A stretch of 43,023 bases of DNA, taken from positions 1 through 43,023 of the forward strand of contig NZ_RBZV01000021.1 of NCBI RefSeq assembly GCF_003628145.1. Reading direction: 5' to 3'. This document shows, one piece after another, positions 31,411 to 40,145 of this stretch. Position 1 is the stretch's first letter. Each line of letters opens with the position of its first letter. The notes beneath the pieces are model-generated. The model saw nothing but the letters and a program-made list of their open reading frames with translations, did not search any database and was not told the DNA's origin. The translations under genes and the position numbers were made by a program. Origin of the DNA: Trinickia fusca (GTDB lineage: Bacteria; Pseudomonadota; Gammaproteobacteria; Burkholderiales; Burkholderiaceae).

Positions 31411-32511
31411 ATGGATGATGTGATCGACAACAGGGCGTTGCCTTCCCGCACGGCACGACTCGTTTCGCCCGCGCAATTGCGCGCTTTCCTGCCGGCCAGC
31501 GCGCCGACCAATGGGCTCGTGCGCCGCACCCGCGATGCGCTGACTCGCATCGTACGGCGCGAGGACACGCGCATCGCGCTGATCGTCGGGCCGTGCTCGA
31601 TTCACGACACGCGCTCGGCGCTCGAGTATGCGACGCGTCTTGCCTCGCTGCGTGATGCCTATCGCGACGCGCTCGAAATCGTCATGCGTGTGTACTTCGA
31701 AAAGCCGCGCACGACGGTCGGCTGGAAAGGCTTGATCAACGACCCCCGGCTCGACGGCAGCTATCGCATCGCTGAGGGGCTCGAGCGCGCGCGGCGTCTG
31801 CTGCTCGACATCCATGCGCTGGGCTTGCCCGCTGCCACCGAATTCCTCGATCTCATGACGGTGCGTTATCTCGACGACCTCGTGTCGTGGGCCGCAATCG
31901 GTGCGCGTACGACTGAATCGCCGATGCATCGCCAGGCCGCCTCGGGGCTCGGCATGCCGATCGGCTTCAAGAACGGCACTGACGGCGGCGTGAAGGTGGC
32001 GATCGATGCGCTCGTCGCGGCGCATTCGCCGCATCGCTATCTCGCCTTGTCGATGGACGGGGGGATCGAAGCCGTAGCAAGCGATGGCAATCCGTCCGCG
32101 CATGTCGTGCTGCGCGGTGGGAAGAAGCCCAATTACGACGCGGCGAGTATCGACGCCGTGTGCACCGATCTTGCGCGCGCGGGCATGGCGCAGACCGTCG
32201 TCGTCGACGCGAGCCACGGCAACAGCGGCAAGGTCGCGCAAGGACAAACGGCCGTGTGTCGCGATCTCGCCAAGCAGATCGCCGATGGCGAGGGCCGCAT
32301 CGCTGGCGTGATGATCGAGTCGCACTTGTCGCACGGCCGCCAGGACCTGATTCCGGGTGTGCCGCTCGCGTATGGGCAAAGCATCACCGACGAATGTCTG
32401 GGTTGGGACGACACCGTCGAATTGATTCACACGCTGGCCGGTGCGGTGCGCGCGCGGCGGCGTTCTGCGCTCTATCGGAGCGCGCTGGCGCAACACGCCT
32501 TTTCCGACTGA
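31411..32511 (+). CDS. aroG: 3-deoxy-7-phosphoheptulonate (DAHP) synthase, class I
   Basis: Condenses phosphoenolpyruvate and erythrose 4-phosphate to DAHP, the entry of the shikimate pathway. The 366-residue protein has the AroFGH-type motifs: IVGPCSIHD, VYFEKPRTTVGWKGLINDPRLDGS, WAAIGARTTESPMHR, IGFKNGTDGG, VVVDASHGNS and GVMIESHL. AGGAG lies 9 nt before ATG 31411. What stands out is position: the stop is 13 nt before an oxygenase gene, so it is the first gene of the hydroxylation cassette. A dedicated DAHP synthase in such a place is typical of secondary-metabolite clusters, where it feeds chorismate supply. The feedback type cannot be read from the sequence. Confidence 0.92.
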   Translation: MDDVIDNRALPSRTARLVSPAQLRAFLPASAPTNGLVRRTRDALTRIVRREDTRIALIVGPCSIHDTRSALEYATRLASLRDAYRDALEIVMRVYFEKPRTTVGWKGLINDPRLDGSYRIAEGLERARRLLLDIHALGLPAATEFLDLMTVRYLDDLVSWAAIGARTTESPMHRQAASGLGMPIGFKNGTDGGVKVAIDALVAAHSPHRYLALSMDGGIEAVASDGNPSAHVVLRGGKKPNYDAASIDAVCTDLARAGMAQTVVVDASHGNSGKVAQGQTAVCRDLAKQIADGEGRIAGVMIESHLSHGRQDLIPGVPLAYGQSITDECLGWDDTVELIHTLAGAVRARRRSALYRSALAQHAFSD

Positions 32512-32524
32512 CAAGGAGGATCAC

Positions 32525-33784
32525 TTGAACGCACCTATCGAAGTACCCATCAAGCTCGATTGGAAAGGCGAGGGCGCAAGCCGCACTCCGTTCGAGGCCT
32601 ACACGAGCGAGGCGCTCTATCAGCGCGAATTGGAGCGCCTGTTCTATGCCGGGCACTGGTGCTACATCGGGCTCGTGGCCGAGATTCCGAATCCGGGCGA
32701 CTTCCAGCGCACGGAAGTCGGCGAGCGTTCGGTCATCATGACGCGCACGAATGAAGGCGAGGTCGCCGTCTTCGAAAACGCGTGCGCGCACCGCGGCATG
32801 CAGTTCTGCCGCGAGCGCTCGGGCAACACGCAGGACTTTCACTGCCCCTATCATCAGTGGAACTACGACCTGTGCGGCAACCTGATCGGCGTGCCGTTCC
32901 GTCGCGGTGTGCGTCAAGGCGGCAAGATCAACGGCGGCATGCCGGCCGATTTCGATCCGAAGAACCATGCGCTGCGGCGGCTGCGCGTGTCGACGCGCGG
33001 CGGCGCGGTGTTCGCCTCGTTCGACCAGAACGTCGAATCGTTCGAGGACTACCTCGGTCCTGAGATCCTGCATTACTACGATCGCCTTTTTCATGGCCCG
33101 AAGCTCACGGTGCTCGGCTATACGCGTCAGCGCATTCCGAGCAACTGGAAGCTAATGGTGGAGAACATCAAGGATCCCTATCACGCAGGCCTGCTGCACA
33201 CCTGGTTCGTCAACTTCGGGCTGTGGCGTGCGGACAATCCGGCCCAACTCGTCACCGACGCGCATCATCGGCACGGCGCGATGATCTCGATCCGCAGCGG
33301 TGGCGGCGGTGGCGAAGTTACGCACAACGTCACGAGCTTCAAGGACCGCATGACGTTGAACGACGACCGCTTCCTCGACGTCGTGCACGAGCCGTGGTGG
33401 GGCGAGCCGACCGTCGTGATGCTGACGCTGATGCCGAGCGTGATCATCCAGCAGCAGGTCAACGCATTGTCGACGCGACGCATCCGCCCGATCAGCCCGG
33501 GCGTGTTCGATTACGTGTGGACGCATTTCGGCTTCGAGACCGACGACGAAGCGATGACGCGCCGTCGCTTGCGGCAGGCGAATCTGTTCGGCCCGGCTGG
33601 GTTTGTCTCGGCCGACGACGGTGAAGTGATCGAATGCGTGCAGCAGAACTTCGACACGATCAAGGAAGGCAACGTGTACAACGAACTGGGCGGGCGGGAG
33701 GTCGACGATCGCACCGACCACATGGTCAGCGAGACGCTCGTGCGCGGCATGTACCAATACTGGCGCCAAGTGATGGAGGCTTGA
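32525..33784 (+). CDS. Rieske ring-hydroxylating oxygenase, large subunit (salicylate 5-hydroxylase/anthranilate dioxygenase-like)
   Basis: A 419-residue oxygenase alpha subunit. The Rieske [2Fe-2S] ligands are Cys87-x-His89 and Cys107-x2-His110 (CAHRG...CPYHQW), and the mononuclear iron site is Asp217-PYHAGLLH with His220 and His225. The pattern ERLFYAGHWCYIGLVAEIPN and FGPAGFVSADDGEVIE resembles NagG (salicylate 5-hydroxylase) and AndAc (anthranilate dioxygenase), so the likely substrate is a 2-substituted benzoate. The start is TTG 32525, with AAGGAGGA just upstream; no ATG fits. It needs the small subunit and ferredoxin that follow, plus a reductase not found in the window. Confidence 0.9.
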   Translation: MNAPIEVPIKLDWKGEGASRTPFEAYTSEALYQRELERLFYAGHWCYIGLVAEIPNPGDFQRTEVGERSVIMTRTNEGEVAVFENACAHRGMQFCRERSGNTQDFHCPYHQWNYDLCGNLIGVPFRRGVRQGGKINGGMPADFDPKNHALRRLRVSTRGGAVFASFDQNVESFEDYLGPEILHYYDRLFHGPKLTVLGYTRQRIPSNWKLMVENIKDPYHAGLLHTWFVNFGLWRADNPAQLVTDAHHRHGAMISIRSGGGGGEVTHNVTSFKDRMTLNDDRFLDVVHEPWWGEPTVVMLTLMPSVIIQQQVNALSTRRIRPISPGVFDYVWTHFGFETDDEAMTRRRLRQANLFGPAGFVSADDGEVIECVQQNFDTIKEGNVYNELGGREVDDRTDHMVSETLVRGMYQYWRQVMEA

Positions 33785-34315
33785 ATGACGGCGACAACGA
33801 CAACACTGAACGTCTCGGCCCGCCATGCGGACACCGCTCCGCGTCTGAGCTTCGACGAGTACTACGAGCTCGTGACGTTCTACTCGCACTACGCGTCGGT
33901 GCTCGATACCGGCGAATGGGATGCATGGCCCGAGTTCTTCGTCGAAGAGTGCGTCTACAAGGTGATTCCGCGCGAGAACCACGAACGCGGCTATCCGCTC
34001 GCCGTCATGGACTTCGAAAGCAAGGGCATGCTGAAGGACCGCGTCTACGGCATCAAGGAGACGCTGTTCTTCGACCCGTACTATCAGCGGCACATCATCG
34101 GCATGCCCTTCGTCAAGGCCGTGCACGGCGATGTGCTCGAAGTCGAGGCCAATTACGCCGTGCTGCGCACCAAGACCGAGCAGATGAGCGACGTCTACAA
34201 CACGGGGCGCTACATCGATCGCATTCGCCGTACGCCGCAGGGGCTGCGCGTCGAATCGCGACTGTGCGTCTATGACAGCGAGATGATTCCGAACTCGCTG
34301 ATCTATCCGGTGTAA
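33785..34315 (+). CDS. ring-hydroxylating oxygenase, small subunit
   Basis: A 176-residue beta subunit of the SnoaL-like cone fold that pairs with the Rieske large subunit in a hexamer. Typical stretches are FYSHYASVLDTGEWDAWPEFFVEECVYKVIP and YNTGRYIDRI. It has no catalytic metal of its own and mainly supports structure and substrate choice. Its ATG follows the large-subunit TGA with no gap, so translation is coupled. Confidence 0.9.
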   Translation: MTATTTTLNVSARHADTAPRLSFDEYYELVTFYSHYASVLDTGEWDAWPEFFVEECVYKVIPRENHERGYPLAVMDFESKGMLKDRVYGIKETLFFDPYYQRHIIGMPFVKAVHGDVLEVEANYAVLRTKTEQMSDVYNTGRYIDRIRRTPQGLRVESRLCVYDSEMIPNSLIYPV

Positions 34316-34325
34316 GGAGCGAGCC

Positions 34326-34703
34326 ATGAGCGAGAGATGGCATGACGTATTCGATGCGGGCACGTTGCGCGAGCAAGGCCTGACCAACGTGATCGTCGAA
34401 GGTCGCGACGTTGCGCTCTATGCGGTCGACGACGAGGTCTTCGCGAGCGACAACCGCTGCACGCACGGCGATGCGCGTCTGAGCGACGGCTTTCTGCTCG
34501 GCGACGAGATCGAATGTCCGCTGCACCAGGGGCGCTTCAGCCTGCGCACCGGCGAACCAATGTGCGCGCCGCTGCAACGTCCGGTGCGCGTCTTCCCGGT
34601 CAAGATCGAGGGCGGGCGCGTGTTCGTCTCGGTCGACGGCGATGAGCAGGCAGTCGACGTTGCCGTGTCTGCCTGCGCGCAGGGTTGCGCGGAGGGTCGC
34701 TGA
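34326..34703 (+). CDS. Rieske-type ferredoxin component of the oxygenase
   Basis: A 125-residue electron carrier for the oxygenase. The [2Fe-2S] ligands lie in NRCTHGDARLSDGFLLGDEIECPLH (C-x-H and C-x2-H). It begins like NagAb/AndAb ferredoxins (WHDVFDAGTLREQGLTNVIV). The C-terminal 20 residues after VFVSVDGDEQ include CAQGCAEG, an extra Cys pair not usual in these ferredoxins and of unknown meaning. AAGGAGCG lies just before ATG 34326. No ferredoxin reductase gene follows, so one must be supplied from elsewhere. Confidence 0.88.
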   Translation: MSERWHDVFDAGTLREQGLTNVIVEGRDVALYAVDDEVFASDNRCTHGDARLSDGFLLGDEIECPLHQGRFSLRTGEPMCAPLQRPVRVFPVKIEGGRVFVSVDGDEQAVDVAVSACAQGCAEGR

Positions 34704-34704
34704 G

Positions 34705-34992
34705 ATGACGGCATACGTGGTGGTGGAAGTGGAGATTCGCGACGCCGAAGCGTTTGCCGCCTACCGTAAGCTCGGGGTGCCCAGCATCGAACAGTACGGT
34801 GGCCGTGTGCTGGCACGCAGCGACGATGCGCTGTCGCTCGAAGGCGAGTGGCATCCGCCGCGCATCGTCGTGCTCGAGTTCGAGAGCGTCGAGCACGCGC
34901 AGCGCTGGCATGCGTCGCCCGAATATCAGGCCGCACGGCAGTTGCGCGTGAACGCGGGGACGACGCGCAGTGTCGCATTCCCCGCGCTTTGA
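34705..34992 (+). CDS. DUF1330 protein, first copy
   Basis: A 95-residue protein of the DUF1330 family (ferredoxin-like dimeric alpha-beta barrel). It starts MTAYVVVEVEIRDAEAFAAYR and has the family end AQRWHASPEYQAARQLR. The family has no agreed reaction; related folds hold small cyclases, isomerases and monooxygenases. Its ATG is one base after the ferredoxin stop, so it belongs to the same operon. It is a paralogue of the gene at 35059. Confidence 0.88.
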   Translation: MTAYVVVEVEIRDAEAFAAYRKLGVPSIEQYGGRVLARSDDALSLEGEWHPPRIVVLEFESVEHAQRWHASPEYQAARQLRVNAGTTRSVAFPAL

Positions 34993-35058
34993 TCGCTTTC
35001 GTTCACACGTCTCTCGCTCACTCCAAACGCATCGAATCAGAACAGGAGAACCGTATCC

Positions 35059-35346
35059 ATGACGGCATATGTGATTTTCGACATCGACGTGCACGACAAC
35101 GAGGGCTATCAGGAATATCGCCGGCTCGGTGCGCCGACGGTCGCGCAATACGGTGGGCGCTTCATCGTGCGTGGCGGTGCGGCCGCCAACCTCGAAGGGA
35201 CCTGGGAGCCCAAACGCATGATCGTGATCGAGTTCGACTCGGCCGAGCAAGCGCGTGCATGGCATAGCTCGCCTGAATATCAGGCAGCCAAAGCGATTCG
35301 CGACTGCACCGCGAACAGCGTGGCCATTGTCGTCGACGGCGCCTGA
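35059..35346 (+). CDS. DUF1330 protein, second copy
   Basis: A second 95-residue DUF1330 protein, clearly related to the first (MTAYV start; QYGGR; ARAWHSSPEYQAAKAIR end) but diverged in the middle. AGGAG lies 9 nt before ATG 35059, and 66 bp separate it from the first copy. Two copies side by side may act as a heteromer or on two different intermediates; function is unknown. Confidence 0.88.
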   Translation: MTAYVIFDIDVHDNEGYQEYRRLGAPTVAQYGGRFIVRGGAAANLEGTWEPKRMIVIEFDSAEQARAWHSSPEYQAAKAIRDCTANSVAIVVDGA

Positions 35347-35450
35347 TCGGTTGTCTGTTCTTCTCTTTATAGATCGGCTCGCGCGTGTGCCTGCCGGGAT
35401 CACATAGCGCATACGCGTGATGTCTCTTCTTGTGTTTGAAGGAGCCTTCG

Positions 35451-36647
35451 ATGGACGGCATGTCTTTAACGAACAATGGTGCCGCGCGCGTTGCAATCGT
35501 TGGCGCGGGCATCGGCGGCAGTGCACTTGCGGCCCTCATGCAGGGTCTGGGCTACACCGTGACCGTCTACGAGCAGGCGGAGCGTTTCATGCGCGTAGGT
35601 GCGGGCATTCACTTGAGCCCGAACCTCATGCGCGTGATGCGCCGGCTCGATTTGCATCGTCAGGTGCTGGTGAGCGGTCAGGAGCCGGCGGGTTTCCTGA
35701 ACCGCGATGCCTACGACGGCGACATGCTGTATGCCCTCGAGCTCGGAGAAGCGGCGCATCGGCAATTCGGCGCACCGTTCGTCGCGTTGCGGCGCGGCGA
35801 TCTGCATGCGGCGCTGATGTCGGCCGTGGCGCCGAACACCGTGCAATGGGGCAAACGGCTTGCCGGCCTCGATTGGCGTGGCGAGACGATCGAGCTCTCA
35901 TTCGAGGATGGCACGCGTGCCCATGCCGACATCGTCATCGGTGCCGACGGCCTGCGCTCGCGCGTGCGCAGCGCGCTGTGCGGTTTCGAGCAGCCGACGT
36001 TCTCGGGGCAAGTCGCGTTTCGCGGCTCGTATCAGCGGGCGTTGCTTGGCGGCTTGCGCGTGGACGATCTGACGAAGTGGTGGGGCGACGAGACGTTCGT
36101 GCTGTCGTACTGGCTCGATCACGCGCGCCAGGACTTCTACTTTGCAGCCATGATGCCGCAGAGCGAATGGCCCACAGAGGCGTCGTCGATGCCTGGCGAT
36201 CTCGACGAAATGCGTGCTCGCTTCGCCGACTTTCACCCCGACGTGCGGCACATGTTGGCTCGCGCGCCACAAGGCAGCGTGACGAAGTGGGCGCTGTTCG
36301 AGCGGCCGGCACGTTTCGAATTCGGCAACTCGCGCGTGCTGCTGATCGGCGACGCTTGCCATCCGATGCGGCCATTCATGTCGCAAGGTGCGGCCATGGC
36401 ACTCGAGGATGTGGCCACGCTGATCCGTGCGCTGATGGGGGCCGGCGACTTCGGCTCCGCGTTCGCGACGTTTGCGGCCACGCGCGCCGAGCGGCTTGGC
36501 GAAGTGCATCGCGTGTCGTCGGCGAACACCTTCATGCGCGGGCCGACGCAACCGGAATGGGTGTTCGGGTACGACGCGTTGACGGCGCATCCGTCGGCGA
36601 GATTGCCGGCGCTGCATACGCCGCGTGCGATGGCGATGGCCGCATGA
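35451..36647 (+). CDS. FAD-dependent aromatic monooxygenase (6-hydroxynicotinate 3-monooxygenase/salicylate hydroxylase-like)
   Basis: A 398-residue class A flavoprotein monooxygenase, which uses NAD(P)H and oxygen to hydroxylate an aromatic acid, often with loss of the carboxyl group. It shows GAGIGGS (FAD-binding Rossmann), GADGLRSRVRSAL (DG motif) and LIGDACHPMRPFMSQGAAMALED (GD motif). The stretch RVGAGIHLSPNLMRVMRRLDL is like NicC, and the family also holds salicylate 1-hydroxylases. AAGGAG lies 6 nt before ATG 35451. As the last gene of the cassette it could act on the product of the Rieske oxygenase. The actual substrate is not determined. Confidence 0.87.
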   Translation: MDGMSLTNNGAARVAIVGAGIGGSALAALMQGLGYTVTVYEQAERFMRVGAGIHLSPNLMRVMRRLDLHRQVLVSGQEPAGFLNRDAYDGDMLYALELGEAAHRQFGAPFVALRRGDLHAALMSAVAPNTVQWGKRLAGLDWRGETIELSFEDGTRAHADIVIGADGLRSRVRSALCGFEQPTFSGQVAFRGSYQRALLGGLRVDDLTKWWGDETFVLSYWLDHARQDFYFAAMMPQSEWPTEASSMPGDLDEMRARFADFHPDVRHMLARAPQGSVTKWALFERPARFEFGNSRVLLIGDACHPMRPFMSQGAAMALEDVATLIRALMGAGDFGSAFATFAATRAERLGEVHRVSSANTFMRGPTQPEWVFGYDALTAHPSARLPALHTPRAMAMAA

Positions 36648-36676
36648 GGTGATTCGAACGGCGGTGGATTTCACGT

Positions 36677-36705
36677 CGCCCATTGCCTGATCGAGGTAAT
36701 GGGCG
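36677..36705 (+). terminator. hairpin terminator after the aromatic cassette
   Basis: CGCCCATTGCC and GGTAATGGGCG pair over 11 positions (one G-U) around a TGATCGA loop, followed by ATTTGCTGTTT. It lies 30 bp after the monooxygenase stop and fits an intrinsic terminator. Confidence 0.65.
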
Positions 36706-36790
36706 ATTTGCTGTTTGGGCTAACGCAAGCATTGCGCAAGACGATGCATGGAAATAATTTCTGATTCCGTGAGGTCCAAGAATTGATCTC

Positions 36791-36824
36791 GGAAAATATT
36801 TCCACTTAATGCATGTGATGCATT
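36791..36824. promoter_or_regulatory. two palindromes upstream of vgrG (possible operator region)
   Basis: GGAAA-ATA-TTTCC (36791-36803) and AATGCAT-GTG-ATGCATT (36808-36824) are perfect inverted repeats, lying 109-142 bp before the vgrG start in an AT-rich stretch. Either may bind a regulator; none is identified. Confidence 0.4.
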
Positions 36825-36932
36825 TCGGGTGCCCCGTAGTGTGATGCTGCTTACTATCGCTTTCCTTTTGCTCGTCAATTAAAATTCGCACCCTATCAAG
36901 CGACCCAGGCTGACGAAGAAAGGAATGGCGGT

Positions 36933-39900
36933 ATGAGCTCAAATAGGCTTTATGACGCACTGGTCAACGGCAATCCGCAATACAACCGCTTGATCAAGCT
37001 CGACACGCCGCTCGGCACCGACTGCCTGCTGCCGCTACAGGTCAAGGGCACGAGCCGTCTGGGCCGCGATTACGAATTCGTCGTCGACGTCGTCACTACG
37101 CGTCGAGAAATCGAATTGCAATCGCTGATTGCGCAGCCCGTTACGTTGTGGATTCAGCAGACCGACGGCACTTATTTGCCGCATCACGGCTACGTCCATG
37201 CATTCAGCCGCCTGGGTTCGGACGGCTATCTGACGTACTTCCAGTTACGGTTTTCCTCATGGCTGTATTTCCTGCGCTTGCGCCGCGATATGCGCGACTG
37301 GCAGGAGCAAAGCGAAGAGCAAATTCTCGCCGACGTCTATCACCAGCATCCGCAGGCCAATTTCCGCTTTGAGTTGCGCCGCACGCGCCCGCAGTCGTCG
37401 TATTGCGTGCAGGCCGATTCCGATTGGAATTTCACGCATCGGCGCATGGAGCCGGCTGGCATGTTCGGGCGGTTCGAGCAAGCGCAAGATGGCAAGTCGC
37501 ATACGTGGGTCGTGATGGACGATGCGTTCTTCGTGCCGCCGCTCGGTCAGCAGACGGTGCGCTTCAGCCGCGCAGGCCTCGACGATGAGGCCGACGGCCT
37601 GACGCAGTGGGTCGAGAAAGGACAGCTCGACAGCGCGCAACTGACCACGCGTACGTTCGACTACAAGCGCTCCGATCTGAACAAGGAGATCGTCACTTCG
37701 CGCGAAGACGTGCCGGCACAGAATCGCCTGCCCGCCGACGGCGAGATTTACGACTACACGGGGGCTTATAGCTGGGGCCAATCCAAGGACGGCGAGTTCT
37801 TTGCGCGCATCCGCATGGAGGAATGGGAATCTCGGTCACGCCGTTTTCATGGTGTAGGTGGCTTGCGCAACGCGATGCCGGGACGCTGGTTCGAGCTGCA
37901 AGGCCATCCGATTCACGACGAAGGTCAGCAGACCGATCGCGAGTTCCTGATCGTCGCAGTCGACTGGATCATCCGGAATAACCTGCCCGGTGCCAACGGC
38001 AGCGTCGACTTTCCTGAAAGCCTCAACGTGGAGCTCGAGCAGGCCCGTGCTGCGCACGGTCAGCAAGGTGGCGAAATCGTGAGTCATCCTGATGGTAGCG
38101 AAGGCTTCTATCGCATCGAACTTGAAGCGCAACTGCGGCGCGTGCCGTTCCGGAGCCCGTTCGAGCATCGCAAGCCGAGGATGCGACTGCAAAACGCGAT
38201 CGTCGCCGGACCGGACAAGGAAGAGGTCTACACCGACGAACTCAATCGCGTGAAAGTGTGGTTCCCGTGGAATCGGCGCAATAGTGGCGACGAGCGTGCC
38301 TCGTGCTGGGTCCGTGCAGCGTTTCCCGATGCGGGTGGCACGCGGGGCGGCACGTTTCCGTTGCGCAAGGGCGATGAAATTCTCGTCGGATGGCTCGAGG
38401 GCGACTGCGATCGCCCGGTGATTCTGAGCCGCATGCACGGCGGCGATACGGCACCGATCTGGAACACGCATGGGCTGCTGTCGGGCCATCGCTCGAAGGA
38501 GTACGGCGGCAGCGGCTACAACCAGATCGTGATGGACGACTCGACGGGACAGAATCGTGTGCACCTCTACACGACGACGGCGCAGTCGCATCTACACCTG
38601 GGCTATTTGATCCAGCACACCGACAACACGCGCGGCGCGTATCTGGGCACGGGCTTCGATTTGAAGTCCGATGCCTATGGTGCGCTGCGCGCGGCGCAAG
38701 GTCTGTACGTCACGACGCACGCTGCTTCGGCGGGCCAACCGATGAGCGCGGGGCCTGCCAGCGAGCAACTGGTCAATGCCGAGAGCGTGATGGACGCGAT
38801 GTCGCAGGCGAGTGCCACAAGCAAGGCCGAGACCTTGCAGGCGGGCGAGGATGCGCTGAAGAAGTTCACCGACGCCACGCAGCACAGCGTCGCTGGCAGC
38901 GAATCGAACGGTGGCCGCACGGCTGGCGGTGGCACGGGCAACGCAAACGGCTTTGCCGATCCGATCATGCTGATGGCGAGCCCGGACGGTATCGGCTTAT
39001 CGACGCAGCAGTCGACGCACGTCATCGCGAACGAGCAGGTCAACGTCGTGAGTGGCCAGAGCACGCATGTGGTGACGGGCAAGTCGTTGCTTGCGAGCAT
39101 GGGACAGATGATGAGTCTGTTCGTGCAGAACGCGGGCATGAAGCTCTTCGCCGGTAAAGGCCAGGTGGAGATTCAAGCGCAGAACGACGCGATGGCGCTG
39201 ACCGCGCTGAAGGATCTGACGATCACGAGCTCGGACGGCAAGATCACGCTCGCGGCGTCGAAGGAGATCTGGATCGGGGCGGGTGGGTCGTACATCAAGA
39301 TCAACGGCAGTCAGATCGAGAACGGTACGTCGGGGCAGATTCTCGAGCGGGGGGCGTCATGGTCGAAGGAAAGCGCGGCGAACATGAACTACCCGTTGCC
39401 GTCGCCGCGTCCGGATCAGGCAGGGCAGCTCGAGCTATTGCATCGCTACGCCAATAAGGAAGCGGTCAAGCATGGCGCGTTTTCGGTTTATGACGCGGGT
39501 GGCGCGTTGCTCAAGACCGGCGCGCTCGATGGCGCGGGGCACATGATCGTCAGCGGGCTGCCCGCGGGAGTGAAGAAGGTCGTGTTTGGGGACGATCCGC
39601 GGGAGCAGGATCACGATCCGAGCCGGTTCGAGGTGGCGGAGTGGCCGGCGAAGGCTGATGAAGGGAAAGGGGCCGGTGCTTCGCAGACGCAAAGCGAGCT
39701 AGGTGGGTTGATGCCGGATAGCGATGGGCCTGGCGGGGCGGCGGGTTTGGGGAAGGTGGCTGGCGTTGGCAGTGTCCCGGGTTCGGCGAGTCTCGCGAAC
39801 ACGATGGGCGGGACGGCCGTGAACGGCATCGGTAAGAACGCTGGCGCGCTAATGGGTTTAGCCGCGCAGGCGACGCAAGGTACCGGCGCGCTCGCGAAGG

Positions 39901-40070
39901 CCGCCGAGGGGCAAGCGTTGGGGCTTGCTCAACAAGCGCTGACAAAGGCGCTGCCGACGGGGATGCAACCCGCGTTGTCGCAAGCATCGCAACTAGGTGC
40001 GGCGGCTCAGCAGATGAGTGGGGCGGTGCAGATGGCGCGTAATGCCATGCCGATGGCGAAGTCGCTCTGA
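36933..40070 (+). CDS. vgrG: type VI secretion spike protein VgrG (TssI) with extended C-terminus
   Basis: A 1045-residue trimeric spike at the tip of the type VI injection tube. The gp27-like base covers about 1-400, and a gp5-like OB domain follows (VWFPWNRRNSGDERASCWVRAAF, GDEILVGWLEGDCDRPVI). A DUF2345 beta-helix runs about 675-815 and ends ILERGASW. After it comes a small beta-sandwich-like domain (FSVYDAGGALLKTGALDGAG, then SGLPAGVKKVVFGD; about 830-905), seen in some Burkholderia VgrGs as a cargo adaptor. A Gly/Ala-rich tail of about 120 residues closes the protein. The Rhs gene follows 75 bp downstream and is the likely cargo. Confidence 0.93.
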   Translation: MSSNRLYDALVNGNPQYNRLIKLDTPLGTDCLLPLQVKGTSRLGRDYEFVVDVVTTRREIELQSLIAQPVTLWIQQTDGTYLPHHGYVHAFSRLGSDGYLTYFQLRFSSWLYFLRLRRDMRDWQEQSEEQILADVYHQHPQANFRFELRRTRPQSSYCVQADSDWNFTHRRMEPAGMFGRFEQAQDGKSHTWVVMDDAFFVPPLGQQTVRFSRAGLDDEADGLTQWVEKGQLDSAQLTTRTFDYKRSDLNKEIVTSREDVPAQNRLPADGEIYDYTGAYSWGQSKDGEFFARIRMEEWESRSRRFHGVGGLRNAMPGRWFELQGHPIHDEGQQTDREFLIVAVDWIIRNNLPGANGSVDFPESLNVELEQARAAHGQQGGEIVSHPDGSEGFYRIELEAQLRRVPFRSPFEHRKPRMRLQNAIVAGPDKEEVYTDELNRVKVWFPWNRRNSGDERASCWVRAAFPDAGGTRGGTFPLRKGDEILVGWLEGDCDRPVILSRMHGGDTAPIWNTHGLLSGHRSKEYGGSGYNQIVMDDSTGQNRVHLYTTTAQSHLHLGYLIQHTDNTRGAYLGTGFDLKSDAYGALRAAQGLYVTTHAASAGQPMSAGPASEQLVNAESVMDAMSQASATSKAETLQAGEDALKKFTDATQHSVAGSESNGGRTAGGGTGNANGFADPIMLMASPDGIGLSTQQSTHVIANEQVNVVSGQSTHVVTGKSLLASMGQMMSLFVQNAGMKLFAGKGQVEIQAQNDAMALTALKDLTITSSDGKITLAASKEIWIGAGGSYIKINGSQIENGTSGQILERGASWSKESAANMNYPLPSPRPDQAGQLELLHRYANKEAVKHGAFSVYDAGGALLKTGALDGAGHMIVSGLPAGVKKVVFGDDPREQDHDPSRFEVAEWPAKADEGKGAGASQTQSELGGLMPDSDGPGGAAGLGKVAGVGSVPGSASLANTMGGTAVNGIGKNAGALMGLAAQATQGTGALAKAAEGQALGLAQQALTKALPTGMQPALSQASQLGAAAQQMSGAVQMARNAMPMAKSL

Positions 40071-40145
40071 TCTCTCAGGCCGTGCTGGCAAGCATGGTTA
40101 CGCTGGCTCTCACGTTCTACACCAATCAAAAAAAGAAGGATGATC

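Noticed and set aside
31279-32514. 411-codon antisense frame over the DAHP synthase
   Set aside because: The sense strand has a full set of DAHP synthase motifs; the antisense translation matches nothing and has shadow composition.
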